Assembly (NCBI GenBank): GCA_002633025.1
Contig: NMRB01000072.1
Coordinates: 1-64,000 of the forward strand
Direction of reading: 5' to 3'
From: Notospermus geniculatus
Taxonomy: Eukaryota; Nemertea; Pilidiophora; Heteronemertea; Lineidae
Length of the DNA stretch: 64,000 nucleotides
This document shows positions 45,177-56,284 of the stretch, piece after piece (position 1 is the stretch's first letter; each line of letters starts with the position of its first letter). The notes beneath the pieces were generated by a model that was not told the origin of the DNA, searched no databases, and worked only from the letters and a program-made list of their open reading frames with translations. The translations under genes and the position numbers were made by a program.

Positions 45177-48100
45177 TCCCGACTCCAAGTGTATGCCATG
45201 AATGCACGGAATCATTCAGTGCTCAGCGAGCTTTCTCTTCGGTAATACTTTTAGTAATTAACTTCCACCTGTCCCGCCACTTCATCAAGGATGAAAATGG
45301 TAAGTGAAAGTCAGTGTGAGGTTTTCATGAGATGATGTTTTGACACATATCCAGAACGATTTTCCTAAGACTTCAATCATTGGAAGTACCGGTAGATATT
45401 TTTCTGTGAATAAGACATCTGCATTACGGAAACAAGAAAACAAATTTACATACGAGTTGCTTAGTCTTTTCGTGGTACGTTCGTGAGCGCGGGTCGTACA
45501 CGAGCCAAAACAAAGCAGCAGAGAGTCTAACAACTCCAATCAAGGGGCTGACAGCGATCCCTCGTCATGGCCAACCTGCGAAACTTGTCGTCTTCTCATA
45601 CAGTGGTATAAGGAAAAAACGTCACCTTTGAAGCATTAGCTTGGCTGTCAGTTTGAAGACTCCACTTCGGATTTCTCGTCCACGGTAATGCTGGACATCC
45701 AAAGGGCCAACGGTGATCGCTCATAAGGCCGACCCAGTGCTTTTCAGAGAAGTATTGGGAGAGAACACTTTCGAAGCATTAGCTTGGCTGTTAGTTTGAA
45801 GACTCTATTTTGGGTTTGTGGTCCACTAATGCGATTCCTCATAAGGCCGACCCAGTGCTTTCCAGAGAAGTATTGGGAGTTCGAAGCATTTGGTTGGCTG
45901 TCAGATTGAGAACCCTAATTCAACGAATCCACCGCATTTTACAAAGTTTCTAGCCAATCAGACACCGGCCCACAGTAATGCTAGACATTGTGAAATATTC
46001 ATACGTCGTATCACCTAGTTTAACTTTATAACCAAGTTTGGTTGCTTTATTACCTCTAAGCTTGTCCACATACTTCGTAATCTGTCAGGTTCTCAGCCAT
46101 TGCACTCAGCGATGTCGCTAAAATCAAGAACTTAATGGCACTGCTCACTCACAGCCACTTTTCAGTAGTCTCCAGTGTACTGTTTCCAGTCTAACGACTG
46201 ACATTTGTTTTTATTTAGGAATGTTTGACTAATTGATGTCCGGCTTTATTGGTCAATATTATAAATGCTCTTGTATTTCGTGTCGCACGCAAAGTCACCT
46301 CTCTAGGAATTGGCTCCCTGTGTAGCGATTCATCATCATTACCGGCCTCAATACAGGTTACGTTCTGTTTAATTGCATGCGCAGCCAGATAGCTGATGGA
46401 GGCTTTGATTCGTAGAACCTGATGTCTGCGGAAAAGTCACCCTCAGGACCTAGAAAAACACAGGAAGTCACTGATGCAACTCCTGTATCAGTCTATGGAA
46501 CTTTGAAGCTGTTCTGCAGCAAACGAGTGGAAATGCACTGCCATTGAGCTCAAGTTTAACGAAAATCTTGTGATTGGTTGGATGCAAGGCTGTGCACTTG
46601 CATGTTATGTACATATACACATACATGTGCACTGAGCATGTGAATGACACGCAGTGTCAGTATTTCGTCCCCACTGCATGATTGCTGCAAAATACAAGTA
46701 TAGCCCTATGTTTGATGGTAAATGTAGGCGAAATCTAGGATAGACCACAAAAGAAGCTAATGTGTGTGGCAGGGTGGGATTATGCAGCCAGTCTGCGGTT
46801 AAAAATGATCCCTATGACACTTTTTATTGTGCATGAGGTGAGGCTGATGCAGTACAGTTGAATGCATCTTACCTACAAAGTTCTATGGTTAAAGTCTTAA
46901 CTTGTACATAATGAGCGGTGTTTACTGGGGTTAAACTGAGGGCAAAGAAATGATACAGAAATAAACAAGTTCATTTGGTATGAGAATATTGATTACGGTG
47001 CAGCATTCTTCCGTCGGGGATAACAGGAGTTTCAGTCACTTTACCATTCTATACAAGATGAAGCAGAGGAATAATAATGCATTGCGACTTTTATAAATGG
47101 CGATAGATGACCATCCTGCAAAATGACCATATCGATAGAGTGCATAATGGCTTTATTGCATTGCGTTGTCTTTATGTATGTCTTAAATTATTACGATAGA
47201 TAGCAAGCTACATGGACGTACAGTCTTTGAACATGGTTCAGCCATATTGAGGATGCAGGGGTAAGAAAAGGGAGTGCTTCAGATATGGCCCGAATGTTTT
47301 ACAAACAATTACTGCATGCAACTGCAGCAATAGTGCTGTGCATTCGTGGGTACTGGGATTGTGAGGCAAGTCATGTCAGGCAGGCTCCTATTAATACGCT
47401 TGGGAAAATGCGTCGTCAAATTAAAATCGACCGTTTCCATTTGAACGGTTACGCTAGTGAAAGCCACACAGTGGAGACATGATGAAATCAACAAAGTAAA
47501 GTCGAGTTTCAAAATGCAATCTCTTTAATACACCGTACGGTATAATCTGCTATTTCTTGCTGAGAATAGCTAACTGTGATTCAGCATGGGGAATCAAGGA
47601 AAGTAAACAATAATCTCTGTTTTCGTTTACGGGATGTTGTTTCGTCTAAAAGCAATATGTACTTTTGTGACGATGTCCATAATCAATAGGCTAAATGGAA
47701 TGTAGCCTGTCAAACAGTGTCTGCAGAATTCTAATTGCACTTCAGTCTCTAACAATTTACATAGAGCATCCATCTGTTCTTGCATTATACGGAACCGGGG
47801 GAGGCTCTCCACTTGACAATTTATGTCCTGTTGATTCAAGGGCAAAACCTATCAACTTCCATTACTGAAATGCACCTTCGTTGATATATGAAGTGTACTG
47901 AGAAATTTCCGTGTTTACCAATTCTTTCTGATATGATTGCATAATGCATAAACTATTGTCTCATAATGGTCCTTAAGTGAACGGTTGCATCTGAAAACAA
48001 ACGCGACTCTTGTCGTTTGGGAGTTACAGCAGCAGCAACGCAAAAATGGTATGAAAAAAAACGAATTATATCAACAGTATGGCCAACATCTACGTATTAT

Positions 48101-48572
48101 TTACCACCGACAACACAATGGTGTGAAAACTTATATAAAATCAATTGAAAGTGAATTAGTTGTCCAACATGAACAGTATTATGACAAAGTTGCAATTTTG
48201 TCTCCTATTATTCTGTGTGGTGTGTTAGGAGAGATTATACTTATAAGTGTAAATAACTTGGCATTGTCATGTAACCCTTTGTATGTTAGTCCCAGTATTG
48301 AATAAAGTATTAAGCTGATTAGTGTTCAGTCATTCACTCAAAATAAGTAGGCCTATGTTCATTTCATATAAGACTCTCCCTTCCTCATACTGACTTTGTT
48401 TCGTCACCAGTGGGTGACGTTTGTCTTTTGTGGATTTGAAACTCTTTTGTGTTTGTTCGGGCGGTGGCTGGCGTTTTAAAGGAAGGAGTGAACATGTACA
48501 TGTATTTGGCAGTGCAAATCTAACTACCAAGACTGGCAGTCTGTTGTGGTCATGAAGGAGCTCCTGTTGACC
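45177..48572. repeat. Duplicated block 2, copy 2 (probable haplotype B)
   Basis: Second copy of 41719-45175. It lacks the 215-bp palindrome. It has a 38-base extra segment near 46535-46572 and the segment at about 48175-48310 that copy 1 lacks; that segment is bounded by direct GTATTA repeats, so copy 1 may be a microhomology deletion. A 106-codon plus frame (47985-48305) is disrupted in copy 1 by a frameshift in an A run. Confidence 0.85.
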
Positions 48573-48829
48573 TGAGGGCCGTTGTGATTCCTGGCGTTGG
48601 TGCCGTGCGTGCCGCAGAGCATTCGTATGTTCGTCTGATCCTGGCATTGGAGCCACTGAATTCTAAGATGTTCCACGTGTGTCTTGTGCTGCCTCTTCCT
48701 TGAAACATTCAGCTTTGTGCTCTTGCAAGACCCTTCCCGGTCCGATAAAAGGAGCCTGTGTAGGACAGGTTTTGCTGGTGCTCAGTAGGATTGTAAGGGC
48801 ATTTTGTGGTGAATTCATTGTTCTCAATA

Positions 48830-49396
48830 GAGTTGTTACCTATTCAGGACTGTCTTGGTCATGGGACTGTCCAGAGAAATATGACATAACACTATTGTAT
48901 AAACAGCGCCCAATGTTTTGTGTCTGATTCAATAAGTCAATCACCCGGTAAGTGACCGAGCAGTGATGTGGCTGTGATGATCTAACAGGACAATGAAGAG
49001 TAACAATAGGCCTACGACAGTCTGAGTTACAGTCTGGCCATTGTATAGACCCTGTACTGTCATGAATGACTGTCTGGAGTGACAGTCTGAGTGTCAGCCC
49101 AAGACTGCCTTTCGATTGTGGCAGACGCTGGTTCAGTTCATTATGCATTAGCAAGCGCTGAGAGAGCTGTGTGCGTGTTCCATGTTGGCTTGCAACTAGA
49201 CCAATGTAAATGAATGAGAGACCCATTACATCACCAGGCCTACAGCTTGAATAACTGATGATAGGCTGCCAGGAGGTGATTTATTAAAATAGACACTGGG
49301 CCTATCCATGCAGAGCGTCCCATTTCAAGAATAATGTTACGTCATATTTTGCTGGACAGTTTGAAGACACAGACAGTCCTGAATAGGTAACAACTC
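48830..49396. mobile_element. TIR element of 567 bp with TA target duplication
   Basis: Ends are GAGTTGTTACCTATTCAGGA on both strands, about 26 paired bases, flanked by TA (48828-48829 and 49397-49398). The interior contains GACAGTCTGAG-like direct repeats near 49015-49095. A 128-codon minus frame (48840-49226) starts in one terminal repeat and has no transposase motif, so the element appears non-autonomous. Confidence 0.8.
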
Positions 49397-50414
49397 TAAT
49401 TGGAACTTGGCATTGCTTTCAATTGACAAGATCCCCTCAGTTGTATGAGCGGTTTAGAAACGAAACAAGTTTCGTCAAGTTGGCAAGCCCCATTACCTTG
49501 GCATAGTCAACGACATCAAGTGATACAGTCGGAAATTCATCGCTCTGAAACACTGCAACATAAGTGTTGCTGATGTTTTTTTTCATTAGCACATAAAATG
49601 AAGATTGAGTTGTGAATTCAAATGAAATCTACTGAGCTAATTTTTCAAGCCTTTCACACCATGCGATGTTTATTGAACAGAAGAAACCTATGCCTCCGTT
49701 TAATAGCTAATTATGTCTCCAATTAAAACCGTATCAACTCTGGGCAATACAATTAAACACGCTGTGTGCACCACAGACAGCGTGTAAATGTTTGTTCGCT
49801 ATATTATTGACTTGTAAGTACTCTACTTTCATCGATTTAAGACCGGTTCATTATAAGTGCCTGTGACCGCCCCCGTGCAGCACAGCGTAAATAGGCCCAC
49901 GGCCCCTTGTTGTTCATTGGCGCACATTTTCTACTCGTGCTGGTGGGCTGAAAGTGACTCGTGGTTGTCAGTACGGATAAACAGATTGCTATTTGTGGTN
50001 GATCTTCTCCCGCTGCTAACCATCGCAAAAATGGATAGCCTGTTACGACCTTTCTGTTCTAATGTTCGTGAAGGTCTCGTTTCCACACGCTAAACCTTTT
50101 GGTAACCGGGCCGTTGCGAGGACTCACTACAAATGCTATTGTTCCCTTGCCCATTTACATTCTTGATGGTGGTCGGGAGGATTGAAACTAGCAGTGGAAT
50201 ACGTCAAATATAAGCTGAGGTCGAAGTCAAACATGTCAAAGCGCCGGCGAAGACAAGCTGTAGATGAGGTCAAGAAAGCCAGTCTGATCAGGTCAAAAAA
50301 CATGACTTGAGGCTGCTTTTCCTGTCATCTCATTTCATCATGCAGTACAAGATATGATGGTGTTCTATCATCGAAATGTACTTAAGACAGAACGTAATGG
50401 TATACAAGTTCTTA
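49397..50414. other. Intron 1, nothing recognised; single N at 50000
   Basis: Unlike the Ns at 7744, 45176 and 55571, I found no repeated sequence across 50000. No coding or repeat feature. Confidence 0.45.
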
Positions 50415-50560
50415 GGGCCGTATGCACCAACGAAGATTATCTTGAACTCAGGTTGAGCCACAGCTTTTTAATTGTTCATGTTTACCAGGGCATGATGTGA
50501 CAATGGAAAAGTTGTGGCTCAACCTGAGTTCAAGATAATCTTCGTTGGTGCATACGGCCC
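50415..50560. mobile_element. Foldback MITE with GGGCCGTATGCACCAACG ends
   Basis: Both arms read GGGCCGTATGCACCAACGAA, then GATTATCTTGAACTCAGGTT and GAGCCACA. About 48 of 48 outer arm bases appear to pair. The loop contains TTGTTCATGTTTACCAGG. Near-perfect arms suggest recent insertion. Confidence 0.88.
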
Positions 50561-51559
50561 ATCAAGTTTAACTTAATTCACTAAAAATTCGCTTCTGAAG
50601 GCCAGAATGTTGTCCCGTCTCACCACATCAAATTACTTTCGACAGTGACGATACGAGAGTTTGCAGATAAGCAATGCCACCAGGAAAGCGTTCCTGGTGG
50701 CTTTGCTTCTGCACTTGTTTGCTATTTCACTTGTCCACTACATGTACTTAGTTTCTGACAGCTAGTCATGAACCACTTCCAATGCTGTGACAGATCTAGG
50801 TGCGTTTGATGACGATTGGAATACAATCCTTATGTCACTCTGAATAATTCATCATTCTGGCGTTTTATCGTGCTTCAAGAGACCAGATGGAAGGCATCAA
50901 GACAAGTACGTATCGTTAACCTGTAATATTTCTTTCGCAAGAGGAACAAAGTGGTAACCTATCAAGTTTCTACACGGATTCTCTCTTGCACGATAACGTG
51001 ACGTCGATTGACGACAAACGTTCCCTCACGTACACGTGCCTGTACATGCATATGCATGAAAGCTTTTACATAAAGCTTTTACTTTAGCACGCTCTGATCA
51101 AACTTGTTCGTGATCTGGCATCTGCAGATTCAAACGTTCTGATTGTTCAAAGGAATCTCTGAACTCAAAACCCGAAATTAGAGTGAGAATTCGAGTGTTT
51201 CAACTTCAAACCTTCATATTGAAAAATCAAAATTCGAATGAGCCTTCTAGGTTTCTATACGTTTTAAATGTGTAAGCAGCATAAAATTGTTACTGGTAGC
51301 CTCCGTGCGGACGAAAACAAGTGTTGAATAATGCTTTGCTTCATCAAAGGAATAATGATTATCCATTCTTCTCGGCACATTTCTAGAATCCCTATTACCA
51401 TCCTTTTTTAATCAGCTTTATTAGAGTTGCTTGTCAACGAGTGCAAAAGAATAGCTCAAGTGGAGGCGAATTGCAGCTAATCATAATTAAAACTACAAGA
51501 AAATGGTTACTCATTAATCAGCCTGCACTACTGCATGCATTGATAAAGTGCAATCTTAC
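50561..51559. other. Intron 1, donor-proximal part, nothing recognised
   Basis: A short hairpin GCCACCAGGAAAGCG / CGTTCCTGGTGGC lies near 50677-50702. Otherwise unremarkable up to the donor of exon 1. Confidence 0.5.
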
Positions 51560-52003
51560 CTGAAGGTACTTGATTATTCTACAGAGTACAGCCCCGAAGT
51601 ACCACGTGTGCCGTACGTCTTCAAGTAGAGTTGGGATGAGACAGAACAGGATGACCATGAAATCCGCCACAGCTAGATTAACTATGAAATAGTTGGTGAC
51701 TGTTCTCATGTGATGGTTCCTCCAAACAGCAAAACACACTAAAAAGTTGCCAATGAGACCAACAACGAATACAATTATGTATAAAACTATCAAAACGTAA
51801 ATAAAAGCGCCTGGTCGAATATAATCGTTTATGGCCGCTTCAAGGTCTTCAGCAGTGCAAAACCCATCGTAATGTTTTGAACCCGGGCATTTCGTCCCGT
51901 TGACTGCATCACCCATCGGCTGAGTAAACGTTTCCACGGTAGGTTCCATAAAAGTCACATTAAATGCCCCCTCCTGGGGGCTAGCACTGTTATACGTTGA
52001 CAT
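51560..52003 (-). CDS. Orexin/hypocretin receptor-like GPCR, exon 1 (N-terminus to TM3 start)
   Basis: Residues 1-148 of a 423-residue receptor. The start is the ATG at 52003 (MSTYNSAS); the frame has a TAA at 52043-52045, so no earlier ATG exists. The outer N-terminus has sequons Asn15-Val-Thr and Asn35-Gly-Thr and a CTAEDLEAAINDYIRPGAF segment resembling the ligand-contacting helix region of orexin receptors. TM1 (68-93) has Asn86 of GN motif; NHHMRTVTNYFIVNLAVAD carries inner loop 1 and TM2 with Asp114; Cys141 is the TM3 disulfide Cys. The product should be a plasma-membrane peptide receptor, probably Gq-coupled as in the family. Alternative: allatotropin-type receptor, the protostome counterpart. 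Confidence 0.94.
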
Positions 52004-53020
52004 CTTAGCCTTTCTCAATCCTTGCCCAAAAGCGTGAAAAAGTTAATCCGCAGAAAGTATCTTCCACTCTGAGTGACTCAAGACTTGATTGCCTGCATTG
52101 TGAAACTCGCGTTCATCCCTTCGGTTATCCTCAGCAGATATGGTTCATGCTGCGGCGATGTTCAGCTGTTCCGGTATAGCGTGAGAGTACCGCTGCGGCT
52201 TCGTTTAAACACGTTCCGGATTACGCCAATGGTACAGCGTTCTTCCTATCTTTGAGGGAGGATCTATACCATATCATTCACACTGGAAAGAAAAAAAAAG
52301 AGCCTAAAATGACTTAGGGACAAAATTGATTTTGAAAAAAAACGTGTCAAACCTGGAAATATAAGAAGAATCAAGTGATTCATTACCCAAGTCAATAAAA
52401 TACCTTTTTTCTAAATCTTTAAAAGAAAACCCTTGAAGAACTGAACAAAAATGTTTGTGCTCCAATGGTAAATATGAAAATACAGTATCTCAACTTGTAA
52501 TCAGCTGGTAGATGGTCAGTTGAAGTGATCTCTCAACTGTGTACTTCGAAGAACATGGTACCGTAGAGCGTAGTTTCTAATTCAATCAAGCTCATCCCAC
52601 TGATTCGTAGTGCCTATACCTCTGGAGGGCATATGTGCATTGTACATTGGCCATGCCGTTGCATGTCAAGGCCTTGTGCAGCGTTCCACGCTACTTCAAT
52701 CGTCGTATCCAGCACAAAAACCTATTGCTGAAGAAGTTTCATCACTTCCCACTTCATTAAATTATTCATTGCGAATAAATTTTCGAATATACTTGACCTA
52801 CAAATATATTTATTACTCGTGAAGTGTGAACAGATGTAGTATCCACTTTTGGTAATGTCATCGGCTGCCAAATATAAAAGTGTTTACTCTCGCGGAAGAA
52901 GTAGCCAATGCCATTTCATTTTACATGCATAACATCAAAAAGATGGTTCCCGTGTCACGAGTCGATCCTTTGAGGGTGTCTGATGTAATTCAGCTGCAGC
53001 AACGCCGTGGCATACGCTTA
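52004..53020. other. 5' UTR and upstream region of the receptor gene
   Basis: The in-frame stop TAA at 52043-52045 (minus) marks the limit of the coding frame. I see no definite TATA box or initiator, and upstream non-coding exons cannot be excluded. The rest is AT-rich without repeats I recognise. Confidence 0.45.
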
Positions 53021-53116
53021 TCGTAGGCCGGAATGGCAAAAAATCTGATTTATTATAACTAATGATTCACAAATTATTACATATCATATCGGATTTTTGT
53101 CCACTCCGGCTACGGT
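53021..53116. mobile_element. Small foldback MITE
   Basis: TCGTAGGCCGGAATGGCAAA at left pairs with the right end, read on minus ACCGTAGCCGGAGTGGACAA, continuing AAAATCYGAT. About 28 bases per arm with a few mismatches and a 40-base AT-rich loop. It lies 13 bases from the next element. Confidence 0.7.
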
Positions 53117-53129
53117 ACACCCTTGTGCG

Positions 53130-53541
53130 AATTAATTGAATGAGGGTCATTTTCCTAATGCATTGGTCCATTTGGTCTGCTGTGGTGAGCATGCCCCATT
53201 GGTGAAATAGGAATTGTGCCTGTGCTGTGTGCTACATGTATGTTATATCTTCGTTCACCTGGGTTGAGAGACAAAAATGTGAGAACGCTTCTGTCATGTC
53301 TGAATGAATGAAGGGGACCTGCATGAAGGTCTGCATTAGGGGATGCTGGTGATGCAATCAGATCTCCTGCATCTGCAGCATACAATGTAGCCCCAACCCT
53401 CTGTAGCTGTGAGGTTAGAGTAATTTCTCTGATGGTGTGATAATGTACTGGTGTCACAGAATGCTTGTTCCAATGGGACATGTTGCTCCAAGCAGACCAA
53501 ATGGACTAATGCTTTGGAAAATGACCATTATCCAATTGATT
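53130..53541. mobile_element. TIR element of about 410 bp
   Basis: Left AATTAATTGAATGAGGGTCA and right end on minus AATCAATTGGATAATGGTCA are imperfect inverted repeats. They continue TTTTCC, GCATTRGTCCATTTGGTCTG and, after a gap, CATGYCCCATTGG, for about 70 bases. A 108-codon minus frame (53155-53481) fills the interior but begins and ends in the arms and has no transposase motif; treated as incidental. Confidence 0.75.
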
Positions 53542-53801
53542 CCCTGTGTTCCTTTGCATCATATTCAATCGCTGTTGGATGTGGAGGGAGGATAATGTGA
53601 ATAAATCAGTATTTTTTTTTACTTTTTCGAAATCACGATGTAGTCAGCTAAGTGCAAAAACTGAGATAGAGGAAAGTACTTGTGTTAGTATTTTACGCCT
53701 TGTACCACTGAAACACCTGGTGTAAACAAAAACCTTGTAGGCCTTTGTTCGAACAATGATGAACTTCCGCGGGTAACACGTACAGGGAGGGGAATTTATT
53801 A

Positions 53802-53928
53802 GGGAGTTTTCGCAAAGCCCCCGGAACGCCAACGCGAACGTCTATTCTTTTGTTTGGTGCTCTCTTCTTGGCATCGAACAATGGGTTTGGCGTTCGCGTT
53901 GGCGTTTCGGGGCTTTGCGAAAACTCCC
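53802..53928. mobile_element. Foldback MITE, family C copy 2, TA target duplication
   Basis: Flanked by TA at 53800-53801 and 53929-53930. Arms start GGGAGTTTTCGCAAAGCCCC on both strands and continue GAACGCCAACGCGAACG. The loop CTCTTCTTGGCATCGAACAA matches the degraded copy at 733-868. 127 bp. Confidence 0.88.
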
Positions 53929-53930
53929 TA

Positions 53931-54859
53931 TTAGTCACGTAATAGCGTCAATAGTAGTTTTAGCACGGGGTGAACCAATCAATGGTGGAATTCCCCTCAT
54001 CTTGTGAGTAACAAATAATTGCATAAAATGTTGTTTTCTTTCCCTGCCTTGAAATTGAAGGAGATTCTCACGGATTTACCATCAGCCGTTGGCCAAGGAT
54101 GAAGAGATACTGTGTTTTCTGAATGTTTGCTGTGCCCACATACTGCTTTGAGAATTCTCGTCACGGATGATCTGCTCTTGTTTGCATCTTTTCTTAAATC
54201 TTCCTGTAAAGTTTACCAGAATGCGCCTACCAATCAGCATCAATTGGATCGATGGTCTAATCTACCACTTCTTATTTCACGGATACCTCCAGGTTTTTGC
54301 CCGTCCAGCTACATTCGTTCAGTTTTCGAAGTAATTTTCCTATAGAAGCGATGACACCTTCCCTCTTGTTTTACTGGTATCTGCTGCTTGCAAAGGGAGT
54401 TTCGCAACAAAAATGGCCGCTAACGAAACGTCGCTAATTGAAAGCCAAACGCTTGCAATCCTTGAACGAACAGTTTATGTCAAACATCAGCGTAGTCCAT
54501 CGTGTGTACAGAAGTTAGAATCAATAGAATATGTACCTAGACATCATTGCTATTTGAACAAATCCAATTCAAGTTAATATCACAAAATGATGTACCTCAA
54601 TTGACCAACAAATGAGAATAAGTAATCTTGATGATAGAAAATGACAATTTGCAGATGGCACTTATAAAAAATTCAAGTGTTTCACATTCCAGCCGCATGA
54701 TTAAAGTATTTCCTCACTCATTCCGTTCATGTTTGCATGGTCGGCAAGTTAAGACGGATTATCAAGATAAATAATGCATGTTGGGATGGAATTCAACGAT
54801 TACTTGAAAAATATCTACTTATAGATAGTGCAAGTACGTAGAAATATTTTATACGTGTC
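53931..54859. other. Upstream intergenic stretch, nothing recognised
   Basis: One plus frame (54112-54345) of no recognisable content. No repeats. Confidence 0.4.
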
Positions 54860-55570
54860 TGATGTACATGCATTTCAATTCGATCGCCACAGGTCTGGAT
54901 CGTTCGAAGACTGTTCCCACCACCAGCACTGTGTTGTCGTTCATAATTCAAGGGGACAAAAATGGCCGTCTTCGCATGTAACCTCCGCTAGTTGCAATGA
55001 AATTCTCTAAAGGGCTCCATGGTTTGCCTTCATCATGCTGCCCTGTCTCTCTCATGCATGTCACGCCCAGATCTAGAGAAGGTAGATGGCTATGAACCAC
55101 ACTGGGTCCCGGATGAGCGGTAGCTGTCAACACTCTCGCTCGTCAACACTGCGAACCACTCTATGGCCGCCTGGAGCCCCTTAATACCTAATAGAATTTG
55201 TATGTGAGCTGGACATGTCAATGGTGGTCCAGCCAATTTAGGTAGAAGCAATGAAATACGTAGCATCTTTACCTGGAGTAGCTTACTCTTCCGTATGTTG
55301 TTGATCGGGATCAAGGTATCAACCATGTCAACATTCGCTGCTGCGTAGTCCAAAGTAACGTCGATATCAGTCCGCTCCAGACCAATAAACTCATGATTTC
55401 CTGTTACACTATGACACCGGCGATTAACATCCCATCACAATCACGGATGATTCTTCCTGATAAATTATTCCTGCAACATGTAGGTCAGGAAAACACGAAA
55501 TATCCCACAATGAGCCTGTACATGAAGTCGACTATTCTAGTGGACAATTATTTTACATGGCCTCTTTACT
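54860..55570. repeat. Duplicated block 3, copy 1 (probable haplotype A)
   Basis: Repeated as 55582-56284 across a single N at 55571. Copies start TGATGTACATGCATTTCAAT and end CATGG(C/T)CTCTTTACT. Long stretches (for example 55090-55270) are identical, but a 40-base patch at about 55276-55317 holds seven or so substitutions. Confidence 0.82.
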
Positions 55571-55581
55571 NCTTAATCATT

Positions 55582-56284
55582 TGATGTACATGCATTTCAA
55601 TTCGATCGCCACAGGTCTGGATCGTTCGAAGATCGTTCCACCACCAGCATTGTGTTATCGTTCAAGGGGACAAAAATGGCCTTCTTCGCATGTAACCTCC
55701 GCTAGTTGCAGTGAAATTCTCTAAAAGTCTCCTTCGTTTGCCTTCATCATGCTGCTCTGTCTCTCTCATGCATGTCATGCCCAGATCTAGAGAAGGTAGT
55801 TGGCTATGAACCACACTGGGTCCCGGATGAGCGGTAGCTGTCAACACTCTCGCTCGTCAACACTGCGAACCACTCTATGGCCGCCTGGAGCCCCTTAATA
55901 CCTAATAGAATTTGTATGTGAGCTGGACATGTCAATGGTGGTCCAGCCAATTTAGGTAGAAGCAATGAAATACGTAGCATCTTTACCTGGAGTAGCCTAC
56001 TCCTCCGTATCTTGTTGGTCTGGATCAAGGTATCAACCATGTCAACATTCGCTGCTGCGTAGTCCAAAGTAACGTCGATATCAGTCCGCTCCAGACCAAT
56101 AAACTCATGATTTCCTGTTACACTATGACACCGGCGATTAACATCCCATCACAATCACGGATGATTCTTCCTGATAAATTATTCCTGCAACATGTAGGTC
56201 AGGAAAACACGAAATATCCCACAATGAGCCTGTACATGAAGTCGACTATTCTAGTGGACAATTATTTTACATGGTCTCTTTACT
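55582..56284. repeat. Duplicated block 3, copy 2 (probable haplotype B)
   Basis: Second copy of 54860-55570, lacking a short segment after GTTATCGTTCA. A minus frame of 87 codons is kept in both copies and ends at a CAG|GTAAAG donor-like site, but the substitutions in it are nearly all amino-acid changing, arguing against a conserved exon. Confidence 0.82.

Larger units (their letters stand above)
28121..51559 (-). other. Receptor intron 1 (23.4 kb)
   Basis: Donor CAG|GTAAGA at 51559-51554, acceptor TTTTCAG at 28121. Phase 0. It splits helix 3 between KYLQ and QISVSV. The intron carries most of the transposon relics of the window and an assembly duplication at 41719-48572, so its true length is probably about 3.4 kb less. 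No nested gene is supported. Confidence 0.9.

Noticed and set aside
47985-48305. 106-codon plus frame, protein-like in appearance
   Set aside because: The sister copy has a frameshift in the A run and lacks the end of the frame; no recognisable domain.
48840-49226. 128-codon frame inside the 567-bp TIR element as a transposase
   Set aside because: No helix-turn-helix or DDE/D pattern visible; overlaps one terminal repeat.
50000-50000. Single N as another haplotype join
   Set aside because: No repeated sequence was found on its two sides, so it may only be an ambiguous base.
52004-52018. Receptor start at 52018 (five residues longer)
   Set aside because: The codon at 52018-52016 on minus is TTG, not ATG. 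The first ATG in this frame is at 52003, with an upstream in-frame TAA.
53155-53481. 108-codon frame inside a TIR element as a transposase
   Set aside because: Too short, no DDE/D pattern, and it begins and ends in the terminal repeats.
55090-55353. 87-codon minus frame ending at a donor-like CAG|GTAAAG, kept in both allelic copies
   Set aside because: The few differences between copies nearly all change amino acids while the non-coding flanks are identical, and no acceptor or partner exon is evident.
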